A stretch of 64,000 bases of DNA. Origin: Pseudonocardia hydrocarbonoxydans (GTDB taxonomy: Bacteria > Actinomycetota > Actinomycetes > Mycobacteriales > Pseudonocardiaceae). Location: contig NZ_BJNG01000038.1 of the NCBI RefSeq assembly GCF_006539565.1, forward strand, positions 51,592-115,591, in the 5' to 3' direction. The position numbers and the translations under genes are program-made. Below, piece after piece: positions 39,667 through 47,727 of the stretch (positions are counted from its first letter, which is position 1; every line of letters begins with the position of its first letter). Below the pieces are notes generated by a model that worked only from the letters and a program-made list of their open reading frames with translations, did not search any database and had not been told where the DNA came from.

Positions 39667-40815
39667 GTGTCCACCTCCACCGGAACCACCACCGTCGAGC
39701 AGGCCGTGCGGGCCGCGCTCGCCACCGTCGAGGACCCGGAGATCCACAAGCCGATCACCGACCTGGGGATGGTCAAGAGCGTCTCCGTGTCGCCGGAGGG
39801 CCTCGCCCACATCGGCGTGTACCTCACCGTCGCCGGCTGCCCCATGAAGGACACGATCACCACGCGCGTCACCACGGCCGTGGGTGCCGTGGCCGGCGTC
39901 AGCGAGGTCCGCGTCGAGCTCGACGTCATGAACGACGAGCAGCGCACCGAGCTGCGCCGCGGCCTGCGCGGCGACGCGGCCGAGCCGGTGATCCCGTTCG
40001 CGCAGCCCGGGTCGATGACCCGCGTGTACTGCGTGGCGTCGGGCAAGGGCGGCGTCGGCAAGTCCTCGGTCACGGTCAACCTGGCCGCGGCCATGGCCGC
40101 GCGCGGGCTGTCGGTCGGGGTCGTCGACGCCGACATCTACGGCCACTCGGTCCCGCGCATGCTGGGCACCACCACGCTGCCCACCAAGGTCGACGACATG
40201 ATCATGCCGCCGCAGGCGCACGGCGTGAAGGTCATCTCCATCGGGATGTTCACCCCGGGCAACGAGGCGGTCGTCTGGCGCGGCCCGATGCTGCACCGCG
40301 CGCTGCAGCAGTTCCTCGCCGACGTGTTCTGGGGCGACCTCGACATCCTGCTGCTCGACCTGCCCCCGGGCACCGGCGACATCGCCATCTCCACCGCCCA
40401 GCTCATCCCCAACGCCGAGCTGCTCGTCGTCACCACGCCGCAGCAGGCCGCGGCCGAGGTGGCCGAGCGGGCCGGGTCGATCGCGCTGCAGACCAAGCAG
40501 CGGATCGCGGGCGTCGTGGAGAACATGTCGTGGATGGAGCTGCCCGACGGCACCCGGATGGAGGTCTTCGGCTCCGGCGGCGGGCAGACCGTCGCCGACT
40601 CGCTGACCCGCGCCATCGGCGCGCCGGTTCCGCTGCTGGGCCAGGTCCCGCTGGACACGGCGCTGCGCGAGTGCGGCGACGCCGGCACCCCGATCGTGCT
40701 CACCCACCCGGACAGCGCCGCCGCGCGGGCGCTCAAGGGCGTCTCCGACAAGCTGACGACCCGGGCCCGCGGGCTGGCCGGGATGAGCCTGAACCTGACG
40801 CCGGTCAGCCGGTAG
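39667..40815 (+). CDS. mrp: Mrp/ApbC Fe-S cluster carrier ATPase
   Basis: A 382-residue P-loop protein that carries Fe-S clusters to apo-enzymes. The N-terminal DUF59/MIP18 domain (VRAALATVEDPEIHKPITDLGMVKSVSV, with the CPMKD Cys) precedes the ATPase with deviant Walker A CVASGKGGVGKSSVTVNLAAA, switch DADIYGHSVPRML and DILLLDLPPGTGDI. The usual CxxC of the family is not visible in standard form (the segment reads GVVENMSWMELPDG), so cluster binding may differ. M. tuberculosis Rv1229c occupies the same neighbourhood. Confidence 0.92.
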   Translation: MSTSTGTTTVEQAVRAALATVEDPEIHKPITDLGMVKSVSVSPEGLAHIGVYLTVAGCPMKDTITTRVTTAVGAVAGVSEVRVELDVMNDEQRTELRRGLRGDAAEPVIPFAQPGSMTRVYCVASGKGGVGKSSVTVNLAAAMAARGLSVGVVDADIYGHSVPRMLGTTTLPTKVDDMIMPPQAHGVKVISIGMFTPGNEAVVWRGPMLHRALQQFLADVFWGDLDILLLDLPPGTGDIAISTAQLIPNAELLVVTTPQQAAAEVAERAGSIALQTKQRIAGVVENMSWMELPDGTRMEVFGSGGGQTVADSLTRAIGAPVPLLGQVPLDTALRECGDAGTPIVLTHPDSAAARALKGVSDKLTTRARGLAGMSLNLTPVSR

Positions 40816-40818
40816 CCG

Positions 40819-40857
40819 GTGCGCGGGGGCCGTGGCCGGGCCACGGTCCCCGCGCAC
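40819..40857. terminator. Convergent terminator, copy 1 of a repeated hairpin
   Basis: An 18-bp stem (40819-40836 with 40840-40857) and 3-nt loop, with a single G-T pair, fill the 50-nt gap between the convergent mrp and aminotransferase genes. The right arm, GCCACGGTCCCCGCGCAC, is identical to that of the hairpin at 52546-52586. Confidence 0.78.
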
Positions 40858-40864
40858 GGCCCCG

Positions 40865-42112
40865 TCAGGCCCGCACCGCCTCCGACCAGATCTGCACGCC
40901 CTCCTCCACCTGCTCGGCGGTGACGATCAGCGGCGGGATCATCCGCACGACGTTGCCGAACGGGCCACAGGTCAGCAGCAGCAGGCCGCGTTCGGCCGCG
41001 GCCGCGTGCGCCCGGCCCGCCGCGGCGGCGTCGGGCGCGCCGTCGGCGGTCAGGAACTCGTTGCCGACCATCAGCCCCAGCCCGCGGACGTCGGCGATGG
41101 CGGGGTTCTCCACGGCCACCTTGCGCAGGCCCTCCAGCAGCCGCAGCCCCTGCTCGCGGGCGTTGTCGACCAGGTTCTCCTCCGCGATGACCTCCAGCGT
41201 GGCCAGCGCGGCGGCGCAGGACACCGCGTTGCCGCCGTAGGTGCCGCCCTGCGAACCGGGCAGCGCCTTGCCCATGATCGCCTCCGGGGCCGCGATGGCG
41301 GAGAGCGGGAAGCCGGACGCGAGACCCTTGGCGGTGATGAGGATGTCGGGGGTGAGGCCGTCGGTGTGCTGGTGGCCCCAGAACCGGCCCGTGCGGCCGT
41401 AGCCGGTCTGCACCTCGTCGGCGATCAGCATGATGCCGTGGGCGTCGGCGCGCTCGCGCAGGCCCTTCAGGAACGCGGGCGGCGTGGGCACGTAGCCGCC
41501 CTCGCCGAGCACGGGCTCGATGAGGAACGCGGCCACGTCCCGGGCGGGTGCGGCCGTCACCAGGACCCGGTCGAGCTCCTTGAGGCAGAACGCGACCGTC
41601 TCCTCCTCGCTCCAGCCGTAGCGGAACGCGTAGGGGAACGGCGCGAACGCGACCCCACCCATCATCGGGCCGATGCCCGCGCGGATCTTGGCCCCCGACG
41701 TGGTGAGCGCGGCGGCGCCCATCGTGCGGCCGTGGAAGCCGCCGTCGAAGGCGATGATCGTCTGCCGGCCGGTGGCGTGGCGGGCCAGCCGCACCGACGC
41801 CTCGACGGCCTCGCTGCCGGAGTTGAGGAAGAACACCCGGTCCATCCCCGACGGCAGGACCTCGCCCATGCGCTCGGCGAGGCGCAGCAGCGGCTGGTGC
41901 ATCACCGTCGTGTACTGGCCGTGGATCAGCGTCGCGACCTGCTCCTGCGCCGCGGCGACCACCTTCGGGTGGCAGTGCCCGGTGCTGGTGACGCCGATGC
42001 CCGCGGTGAAGTCGAGATGGCGGCGGCCGTCGGTGTCGTACAGGTGGACGCCCTCACCGCGCGCGGCCTGCACGGGGGTCGCCTGCTGGAGGACGGGGGA
42101 CAGCCGGGCCAT
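40865..42112 (-). CDS. Class III aminotransferase (4-aminobutyrate-type)
   Basis: A 415-residue PLP enzyme. GIGVTSTGHCHPKVVAAAQEQ, FFLNSGSEAVEASVRLARHATGR (phosphate-binding), IIAFDGGFHGRTMGAAALT, LIADEVQTGYGRTGRFW (PLP-ring Asp), and DILITAKGLASGFPLSA (PLP Lys) are all present, as in GabT. ATG 42112 follows aggag. A GntR-type palindrome TTGTCGACAA (42135-42144) lies just upstream, matching the site between the DUF3830 and dehydrogenase genes, so it probably belongs to the same regulon. The amino donor is likely an omega-amino acid, but which one is unknown. Confidence 0.9.
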   Translation of the reverse strand: MARLSPVLQQATPVQAARGEGVHLYDTDGRRHLDFTAGIGVTSTGHCHPKVVAAAQEQVATLIHGQYTTVMHQPLLRLAERMGEVLPSGMDRVFFLNSGSEAVEASVRLARHATGRQTIIAFDGGFHGRTMGAAALTTSGAKIRAGIGPMMGGVAFAPFPYAFRYGWSEEETVAFCLKELDRVLVTAAPARDVAAFLIEPVLGEGGYVPTPPAFLKGLRERADAHGIMLIADEVQTGYGRTGRFWGHQHTDGLTPDILITAKGLASGFPLSAIAAPEAIMGKALPGSQGGTYGGNAVSCAAALATLEVIAEENLVDNAREQGLRLLEGLRKVAVENPAIADVRGLGLMVGNEFLTADGAPDAAAAGRAHAAAAERGLLLLTCGPFGNVVRMIPPLIVTAEQVEEGVQIWSEAVRA

Positions 42113-42125
42113 GAGCACTCCTGGT

Positions 42126-42145
42126 GTTGTCGGATTGTCGACAAC
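42126..42145. promoter_or_regulatory. GntR-type operator upstream of the aminotransferase
   Basis: TTGTCGACAA (42135-42144) is a perfect palindrome of the form bound by many FadR/FCD-type GntR regulators. An overlapping half site, GTTGTCG at 42126-42132, makes a second dyad with CGACAAC. It lies 14-33 nt upstream of the aminotransferase start. Confidence 0.65.
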
Positions 42146-42217
42146 AGCGAGGAAAGCACACGGGCCCCGGGGCGGACAAGGCGCCGGACCGGGAAGTGCG
42201 CCGGGCGCGGAGGGACA

Positions 42218-42279
42218 CACACCGGTCCCGTGCGCCGCACACCGGCTGCGACCGGTGCGCGGGCGGCGGGACCGGTGTG
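42218..42279. repeat. CCGGTGTG/CACACCGG cluster, left flank of the DUF559 gene
   Basis: Octamers CACACCGG or CCGGTGTG lie at 42218-42225, 42238-42245 and 42272-42279, with a variant at 42252-42259. The middle pair forms the composite CACACCGG-CTGCGA-CCGGTGCG, nearly identical to 43283-43304 on the other side of the gene. Confidence 0.7.
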
Positions 42280-42291
42280 TCGGGCGGTCCG

Positions 42292-43200
42292 TCAACGGCC
42301 GCCGGCGAGGGCGCGGCGCAGGCGCTCGCTCACCTCGCCGAAGCGGCGCAGCTCGTCCCAGATCCACCGGACCACCCGCAGTCCCTCGTCACGGATGCGG
42401 TCCTCGCGCTGCTTCTCGGCGAACACCGCATCGCCCGGGTCCTGGCCCGGCCGCAGGTACTTGCCGTACTTCACGCGGCCGTCGAACTCCCCGACGACGC
42501 CGGGCCAGGCGAAGTCGACGCGCCCGAGCCACACCTGCCCGGACGACACCTCCCGTTGCAGGTGCGGCACCGGCAACCCGGCCCGCGCGATCGCCACCCG
42601 GCTGCGCGACTCCCCGACGCTCTCGGCCCGGTGGTCGGCGAACTCCAGGGCCCGGCGCGCGGCGGGCACGCCCCGCCACCCCGCCGCCCGCAGCAGCGCC
42701 TGCTGCAACGCCTCCGGATCCACCAGGCGCCGGTGCAGCGCGGCGTCGGCCAGAACGACCACCTGCTCGAACCCCGCGGTCCGGCCGATGTCGGCGAGGG
42801 TGCGGGCGACCGTGGTGACGAGCCGGCCGCCCACCTCCGTCACCTCCCCCGCGTCGAGCGGGGCGGCGTGCAGATGCGCGGTGGGGGTGCGCCGTCCGCC
42901 GGTGCGGCGATCGCGGGTGCGGTGCACGCGGTCCAGCGGGAGGTTCCAGACCGGGAGCCCGTGCACCACGGCGGCGGAGACGTGGCTGACCACGGAGTCG
43001 TCGGCCCTCAGCGGCTCACCCGACTCGATGCGCAGCGCGTGCGCCGCCGCGGCCTCGACGAGCCGGGGGTCCGTCGCGGGGAGGTACCCGCCGCGCCCGA
43101 CCGCGACCAGCTCACCGGAGCGCCGGCGCCGACGGAGCTCCCCGTCCGACCACCCTGCCGCCAGCAACCGCGGCCGCAACATCACCGGAGGCTCGTCCAT
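42292..43200 (-). CDS. DUF559 (Vsr-like) endonuclease-domain protein
   Basis: A 302-residue protein. The N-terminal half (LAAGWSDGELRRRRRSGELVAVGRGGYLP) looks like the AbiEi-type winged-helix region found in such proteins. The C-terminal half is DUF559: WLGRVDFAWPGVVGEFDGRVKYG (Asp and Glu-x-Asp) ... FAEKQREDRIRDEGLRVVRWIWDEL, a PD-(D/E)XK-like nuclease related to Vsr. Actinobacterial genomes often have several such genes of unknown role. ATG 43200 follows cggtgcgccc poorly; the longer frame upstream runs through the repeats. It sits between repeat clusters on both sides and interrupts the spacing between GntR and the aminotransferase. Confidence 0.8.
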   Translation of the reverse strand: MDEPPVMLRPRLLAAGWSDGELRRRRRSGELVAVGRGGYLPATDPRLVEAAAAHALRIESGEPLRADDSVVSHVSAAVVHGLPVWNLPLDRVHRTRDRRTGGRRTPTAHLHAAPLDAGEVTEVGGRLVTTVARTLADIGRTAGFEQVVVLADAALHRRLVDPEALQQALLRAAGWRGVPAARRALEFADHRAESVGESRSRVAIARAGLPVPHLQREVSSGQVWLGRVDFAWPGVVGEFDGRVKYGKYLRPGQDPGDAVFAEKQREDRIRDEGLRVVRWIWDELRRFGEVSERLRRALAGGR

Positions 43201-43262
43201 GGGGCGCAGGGTGCCCGGCTGACCCCGGTCCGCGGGCACGAACACCACGACCCGCCCCACGA

Positions 43263-43375
43263 CACACCGGTTCCCTACCCGGCACACCGGCTACGACCGG
43301 TGTGTGGGGGCCGGATCCGGTGTGCGGGCCGGGAAAGCCGGTGTGCGGACGCATACGCGGCCGCCGGTGCGCGGG
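43263..43375. repeat. CCGGTGTG/CACACCGG cluster, right flank of the DUF559 gene
   Basis: Copies lie at 43263-43270, 43283-43290, 43297-43304, 43317-43324, 43338-43345 and a variant at 43364-43371. The pair at 43283-43304 (CACACCGG-CTACGA-CCGGTGTG) is a perfect 8-bp hairpin and the counterpart of the composite in the left cluster. Three copies share the extended form CCGGTGYGCGG. Confidence 0.7.
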
Positions 43376-43376
43376 C

Positions 43377-44063
43377 TCAGGCCGGGAGGGAGGCGCCGGG
43401 GACCGCGGACGGGGCGAGCAGGCGACCCACCGCGTCGGCCATGTGGGCCTCCAGCACGGCCGTGAGGCGGTCGCGGTCCCCGGCCCGCACCGCCTCGCAC
43501 AGCTCCCGGTGCTCGGCGAGCAGCCCAGCGGACGGCGGGGCGGTCTGTTGCAGCGCGGCCAGGCACATCCGGGTCTCCACGAGCAGGCCGTCGGCCATCC
43601 GGCGCAGCCGCGGGCTCCCCGACGCCGCGACGAACTCGGCGTGGAAGGCGTGGTCGGCGTCGGCGACCGCGGCCGGGTCGCCCGCGGCCGCAGCGCCGGC
43701 CATGACGGCCAGCGCGGCGTCGAGCCGGTCGGCCGCGGCCTCGCGGTCGCCGTCGAGCAGCAGCAGACCGGCGGCCCGCTCGACGGACGCCCGGGCGTGG
43801 TAGATGTCGCGGACGTCGGCGGCGTCGAGGTCACGGACGAACAGCCCGCGATGGCGCTCGCTGCGCAGCAGGCCCTCGGCCACCAGCCGCTGCATCGCCT
43901 CCCGCAGCGGCCCGCGGCTCACCCCGAGCCGCGCGGCCAGCTCCACCTCGCCGAGCTGGGTGCCGGGCGGGAAGGTGCCGCGCATGATCGCGGTGCGGAT
44001 GCGGTCGGCGACGATCGCCGCGGTGGAGCGCCGCTCGACCGGCTCCAGATCCGTCAGGTCCAC
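43377..44063 (-). CDS. GntR family (FCD) regulator
   Basis: A 228-residue GntR protein. The winged helix is AAIVADRIRTAIMRGTFPPGTQLGEVELAARLGVSRGPLREAMQRLVAEGLLRSERHRGLFVRDL. The FCD domain follows, with ADHAFHAEFVAASGSPRL and HRELCEAVRAGDRDRLTAVLEAHMADA giving the Asp/His metal site. The GTG at 44061-44063 starts 4 nt after the isomerase gene, so it is the last gene of the DUF3830-isomerase-gntR operon. It most likely binds the TTGT-N2-ACAA palindromes at 42135 and 45294 and responds to a carboxylate. Confidence 0.92.
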   Translation of the reverse strand: MDLTDLEPVERRSTAAIVADRIRTAIMRGTFPPGTQLGEVELAARLGVSRGPLREAMQRLVAEGLLRSERHRGLFVRDLDAADVRDIYHARASVERAAGLLLLDGDREAAADRLDAALAVMAGAAAAGDPAAVADADHAFHAEFVAASGSPRLRRMADGLLVETRMCLAALQQTAPPSAGLLAEHRELCEAVRAGDRDRLTAVLEAHMADAVGRLLAPSAVPGASLPA

Positions 44064-44067
44064 CGCG

Positions 44068-44775
44068 CTACTCCGCGAACAGCCGGCCGAGCCCGGCCCG
44101 CGGCCCGGCGGCACCGGCGAGCCGCAGCCCCTGCCAGATGCTCACCTGGTTGGCCGTGAGCACCGGCTTGCCGACGCGCGCGTCGAGCGCGTCGAGCAGG
44201 TCGACGGTGTGCAGCGCCGTGTCGGGCAGCAGCACGGCCTGCGCGTCGGCGTGGTCGGCCGCCTCGGCGAAGGCCAGCACGTCCTCGGGGGGCAGCGTGC
44301 CCACCTCCGCCGCGGTGACGATCCCCCGCGCGGACAGCGCCAGCACCTCGACACCCGCCCGGGCCAGGAACGCGACGAACCGCTCGGCGACGTCGTCGGG
44401 ATAGGTGGCCCCGACCGCGACGCGGGTGACCCCGAGGTGCGCGCAGGCGTCGGCGAACGCGAACGACGTGCTCGACGCCGGGACGCCCGCCGCGGCGCCG
44501 AGCGCCGCCACCTGCGCGGCGGCGCCGTCCCAGCCGAAGACGAAGCTGCCCGACGTGCAGGCCCAGACGATCGAGTCGAGCGGGCCGGGCAGCGCGCGGG
44601 CACCCGCGGCCAGCACCTCGTCGCCGCCGATGTCGAGCAGGGCGTCGACGCGGTGGGCGTCCTCGCGCATCTCGGTGTGCACCAGCGGCAGCAGCGGCCC
44701 GTCCAGGAGCCGCTCGGCCCGCGGGTAGTCGTCCTCGGCGGAGAAGCCGGGGTAGAGGATGCCGACGGTGGTCAT
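44068..44775 (-). CDS. Maleate cis-trans isomerase/Asp-Glu racemase family protein
   Basis: A 235-residue AMDase/maleate-isomerase-like protein. TVGILYPGFSAEDDYPRAERLL at the start, SIVWACTSGSFVFGWDGA (first catalytic Cys), VPASSTSFAFADACAHLGVTRVAVGATYPDDVAERF, and a C-terminal half-site in which the usual second Cys is replaced (AVLLPDTALHTVDLLDAL). With one Cys it is closer to arylmalonate-decarboxylase-like or unknown members than to true maleate isomerase. ATG 44775 overlaps the DUF3830 stop by 4 nt. Confidence 0.82.
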   Translation of the reverse strand: MTTVGILYPGFSAEDDYPRAERLLDGPLLPLVHTEMREDAHRVDALLDIGGDEVLAAGARALPGPLDSIVWACTSGSFVFGWDGAAAQVAALGAAAGVPASSTSFAFADACAHLGVTRVAVGATYPDDVAERFVAFLARAGVEVLALSARGIVTAAEVGTLPPEDVLAFAEAADHADAQAVLLPDTALHTVDLLDALDARVGKPVLTANQVSIWQGLRLAGAAGPRAGLGRLFAE

Positions 44776-45266
44776 GCGCGCTCGTAGACCAGTCGCTCGC
44801 CGACGCTGCCCGAGCGCCACACGTCGTGGCAGGCCTCGGCCATCGCGTCGAGACCCTCGGTGATCGCGCCGAACACGTTGCCGGGCACCCAGCCGACGTC
44901 GCCGTTGATCAGCAGGTTGTTGCGGCCGTAGAAGATCGCCAGGTCGATGCCACCCGCCTCCTGGTCGATGCCCTGGTCGGCCTTGAACGCGGTGTCCAGG
45001 ACGCCGCCCGCGAAGTCGAAGTAGCACAGGTCGCCCGGGATCGGGGTGACGGTGGTGTTCTCGTGGCCGATCCGCGGGCCGAAGCGCGGGACGATCGTGT
45101 ACACCTCGTTGCGCGCGTACTTGGCGTGCTGGGCGGGCCCGGCGAGCGGGCCGTCGGCCGTCGCCTCCCACACCGCGGCGACCGTGCGCGGGGCCTGCTT
45201 CTCCAGCAGTTCGGCCACGCACGAGACGCCGCGGCGCTCGAGACGGATGCGCAGGAGCTTCGACAA
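44772..45266 (-). CDS. DUF3830 (cyclophilin-like fold) protein, TTG start
   Basis: A 164-residue DUF3830 protein with the typical CVAELLEKQAPRTVAAVWEATADGPLAGPAQHAKYARNEVYTIVPRFGP, HENTTVTPIPGDLCYFDFAGG and DLAIFYGRNNLLINGDVGWVPGNVFGAI stretches. The fold resembles cyclophilins; no activity has been established, but it recurs in amidase/racemase catabolic operons. The start is TTG 45266 with gaggtgat upstream. First gene of the leftward operon controlled from 45294-45307. Confidence 0.88.
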   Translation of the reverse strand: MSKLLRIRLERRGVSCVAELLEKQAPRTVAAVWEATADGPLAGPAQHAKYARNEVYTIVPRFGPRIGHENTTVTPIPGDLCYFDFAGGVLDTAFKADQGIDQEAGGIDLAIFYGRNNLLINGDVGWVPGNVFGAITEGLDAMAEACHDVWRSGSVGERLVYERA

Positions 45267-45293
45267 CGGAGATCACCTCGGGTCGGAGGGGTA

Positions 45294-45307
45294 GATTGTT
45301 GACAATC
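45294..45307. promoter_or_regulatory. GntR-type operator between DUF3830 and the dehydrogenase gene
   Basis: GATTGT-TG-ACAATC is a 6+2+6 dyad in the 94-bp divergent promoter region. It matches the TTGT-N2-ACAA core at 42135-42144 upstream of the aminotransferase. One site could control both divergent operons (DUF3830-isomerase-gntR and dehydrogenase-amidase). Confidence 0.72.
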
Positions 45308-45360
45308 ATACGAGCGCTTCATAGCGTGTCAATCACCGTCGCCGGACCGTCGAGAGGATC

Positions 45361-46329
45361 GTGAACGTGCCCGTTTCCGCAGATCAGGGGCACGATCCCG
45401 TCGTCACGATCCTGCACTCCGACGACCGCCCGAAGCACCTCGACGGGCCGAACGTCCGCTTCGTGACCGACGAGACGCTGGAGGCCGCACTGCCGGGCAC
45501 GGAGGTCCTGCTCGTCTGGGACTTCACCTCCACGGCCGTGCGCGAGGCCTTCCCCGCCGCCGACGCGCTGCGCTGGGTGCACACCGCGAGCGCGGGCGTC
45601 GACCGGCTGACGTTCCCGGCCCTGCTCGACTCCGAGGTGGTCCTGACGAACTCGCGCGGCGTCTTCGACACCCCGATCGCCGAGTACGTCACCGGGCTGG
45701 TCATCGCGATGGCCAAGGACCTGGCGGGCACGCTGCACGCCCAGTCGCAGCGGCAGTGGCGTCACCGGGAGACCGAGCGGGTCGGCGGGCGCACCGCCGT
45801 CGTCGTCGGCAGCGGGCCGATCGGGCGGGCCACCGCGGCGATGCTCGCGGCGGTCGGGATGCGCGTCGAGCTGGTGGGGCGCCGCGCGGGCGAGGGCGTG
45901 CACGCGATCGACGACCTGCCCGCCCTGCTGCCCCGCGCGGAGTGGCTGGTGCTCGCCGCCCCGCTCACCGACTCCACCCGCGGCATGCTCGACGCCACCG
46001 CGCTGGGCCTGCTCCCGGCCGGGGCACGGGTCGTCAACGTGGGCCGCGGCGCGCTGGTCGTGCAGGACGACCTGATCGCCGCCCTGCGCGCCGGCACGCT
46101 CGCCGGGGCCGCCCTCGACGTGTTCGAGGCCGAGCCGCTGCCCGCCGACTCCCCGCTGTGGGAGCTGCCGGGTGTCGTCGTCTCGCCGCACATGTCGGGT
46201 GACATCCTCGGCTGGCGCGACGAGCTGGAGGCCCTGTTCGTCGCCAACCTCGCCCGCTTCCGGGCGGGGGAACCCCTGGCCAACGTCGTCGACAAGACGC
46301 TGGGCTTCGTGACGGGAAGTGCCCGATGA
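45361..46329 (+). CDS. D-2-hydroxyacid dehydrogenase (NAD-dependent)
   Basis: A 322-residue enzyme of the D-isomer 2-hydroxyacid dehydrogenase family. AEYVTGLVIAMAKDL, Rossmann motif TAVVVGSGPIGRATAAMLAAVGM, catalytic Arg in VVNVGRGALVVQDDLIAAL, Glu in ALDVFEAEPLPADSPLWELP and His in VVVSPHMSGD are all in place. It would interconvert a 2-keto acid and a D-2-hydroxy acid in the cytosol. GTG 45361; the amidase ATG overlaps its stop (ATGA). Belongs to the GntR-controlled catabolic set. Confidence 0.9.
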   Translation: MNVPVSADQGHDPVVTILHSDDRPKHLDGPNVRFVTDETLEAALPGTEVLLVWDFTSTAVREAFPAADALRWVHTASAGVDRLTFPALLDSEVVLTNSRGVFDTPIAEYVTGLVIAMAKDLAGTLHAQSQRQWRHRETERVGGRTAVVVGSGPIGRATAAMLAAVGMRVELVGRRAGEGVHAIDDLPALLPRAEWLVLAAPLTDSTRGMLDATALGLLPAGARVVNVGRGALVVQDDLIAALRAGTLAGAALDVFEAEPLPADSPLWELPGVVVSPHMSGDILGWRDELEALFVANLARFRAGEPLANVVDKTLGFVTGSAR

Positions 46330-47726
46330 CCTCCGCCGACCTCTCCGCCGTCGAGCTGCTCGCGGCGTACCGCACGGGCGAGCTGTCGCCCGTCGAGGCC
46401 ACCCACGACGCGCTGGCCCGGATCGAGACCTACGACCCGGTCGTCAACGCGTTCTGCCTGGTGCAGGCCGACGAGGCGCAGGCGGCGGCCAAGGAGTCGG
46501 AGGCGCGCTGGCACCGGGGCGAGCCCCGGGGCTCCCTCGACGGCGTACCGACCTCGATCAAGGACCTGCTGCTCACCGCGGGCCGCCCCACGCTGCGCGG
46601 GTCGCGGACGATCGACCCGGCGGGCCCGTGGGAGGTCGACGCCCCGGCCGTCGCCCGGCTGCGCGAGCACAACGCCGTCATCATCGGCCGCACCACCACC
46701 CCGGAGCTGGGCTGGAAGGGCGTCACCGACTCGCCGCTGACCGGCGTCACCCGCAACCCGTGGGACCCGTCGACGACGGCGGGCGGGTCGAGCGGGGGCA
46801 GCGCGGCGGCCGTCGCGCTCGGGATGGGCGCGCTCTCCCTCGGCACCGACGGGGGCGGCTCGGTCCGCATCCCGGCCGCGTTCACCGGCACGTCGACGAT
46901 CAAGCCGACCTACGGCCGCGTGCCGAACTGGCCGGCCAGCCCGTACGGCACGCTCGCGCACGTCGGCCCGATGACGCGCAGCGCCGCCGACACCGCCCTG
47001 CTGCTCGACGCGATCTCCGGCTTCGACCCGCGCGACCCGTGGGCGCTGGCGCCGGCCGCGCCGACGAACGGGCGCCTCGGGGAGACCGCGATGGCCGGTA
47101 TGCGGATCGCGGTCAGCCCGACGCTGGGCTACGTCCGGCTCGACCCCGAGGTGGCGGCGGCGTTCGAGTCGGCCGTCGACGTCTTCGCCTCGCTCGGGGC
47201 CCTGCTCACCGAGGCCGACCCCGGCTTCACCGACCCCGTCGAGGCGTTCCACACGCTGTGGTTCTCCGGGGCCGCCAAGTCGATCGAGCACCTGGGCCCG
47301 GAACAGCGCGCGCTGATGGACCCGGCGCTGGTCGCCGTCGCCGAGGAGGGGGCGCGGGCGAGCGCGCTGGACTACCTCACCGCGATGGCCGTGCGCAACG
47401 ACCTCGGCCGGACGATGGGCGAGTTCCACACCCGGCACGCGCTGCTGCTCACCCCGACGATGCCGATCCCCGCGTTCGAGGCCGGGGTCGAGTCACCGGC
47501 GGGGTGGGGCGAGCGGTGGACGTCGTGGACGCCGTTCACCTACCCGTTCAACATGACGCAGCAGCCGGCCGCGAGCGTGCCCTGCGGGTTCACCCGCGGA
47601 GGGCTGCCGATCGGGCTGCAGATCGTCGGCCCGCGCCACGCCGACCGGGCCGTGCTCTCCGCCGCGCACGCGTTCCAGGCCGTCACCGACTGGCACCTGC
47701 AGCGGCCGCGGCCCGCGACCGGCTAG
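46326..47726 (+). CDS. Amidase (amidase-signature family)
   Basis: A 466-residue amidase with the Ser-cisSer-Lys triad: GVPTSIKDLLLTAGRPTLRGSR (Lys), DPSTTAGGSSGGSAAAVALGMGALSLGTDGGGSVRIPAAF (the two Ser). It hydrolyses an amide to acid and ammonia. Coupled by ATGA overlap to the dehydrogenase upstream, and adjacent to the maleate-isomerase-like and DUF3830 genes, it probably opens an amide substrate whose acid is further degraded. Substrate unknown. Its end is 1 nt from the convergent tatB stop. Confidence 0.92.
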   Translation: MTSADLSAVELLAAYRTGELSPVEATHDALARIETYDPVVNAFCLVQADEAQAAAKESEARWHRGEPRGSLDGVPTSIKDLLLTAGRPTLRGSRTIDPAGPWEVDAPAVARLREHNAVIIGRTTTPELGWKGVTDSPLTGVTRNPWDPSTTAGGSSGGSAAAVALGMGALSLGTDGGGSVRIPAAFTGTSTIKPTYGRVPNWPASPYGTLAHVGPMTRSAADTALLLDAISGFDPRDPWALAPAAPTNGRLGETAMAGMRIAVSPTLGYVRLDPEVAAAFESAVDVFASLGALLTEADPGFTDPVEAFHTLWFSGAAKSIEHLGPEQRALMDPALVAVAEEGARASALDYLTAMAVRNDLGRTMGEFHTRHALLLTPTMPIPAFEAGVESPAGWGERWTSWTPFTYPFNMTQQPAASVPCGFTRGGLPIGLQIVGPRHADRAVLSAAHAFQAVTDWHLQRPRPATG

Positions 47727-47727
47727 G

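Noticed and set aside
42292..43200. AbiEi/AbiEii toxin-antitoxin pair
   Set aside because: Only an AbiEi-like N-terminal region is seen and there is no nucleotidyltransferase toxin gene beside it; the C-terminus is DUF559.
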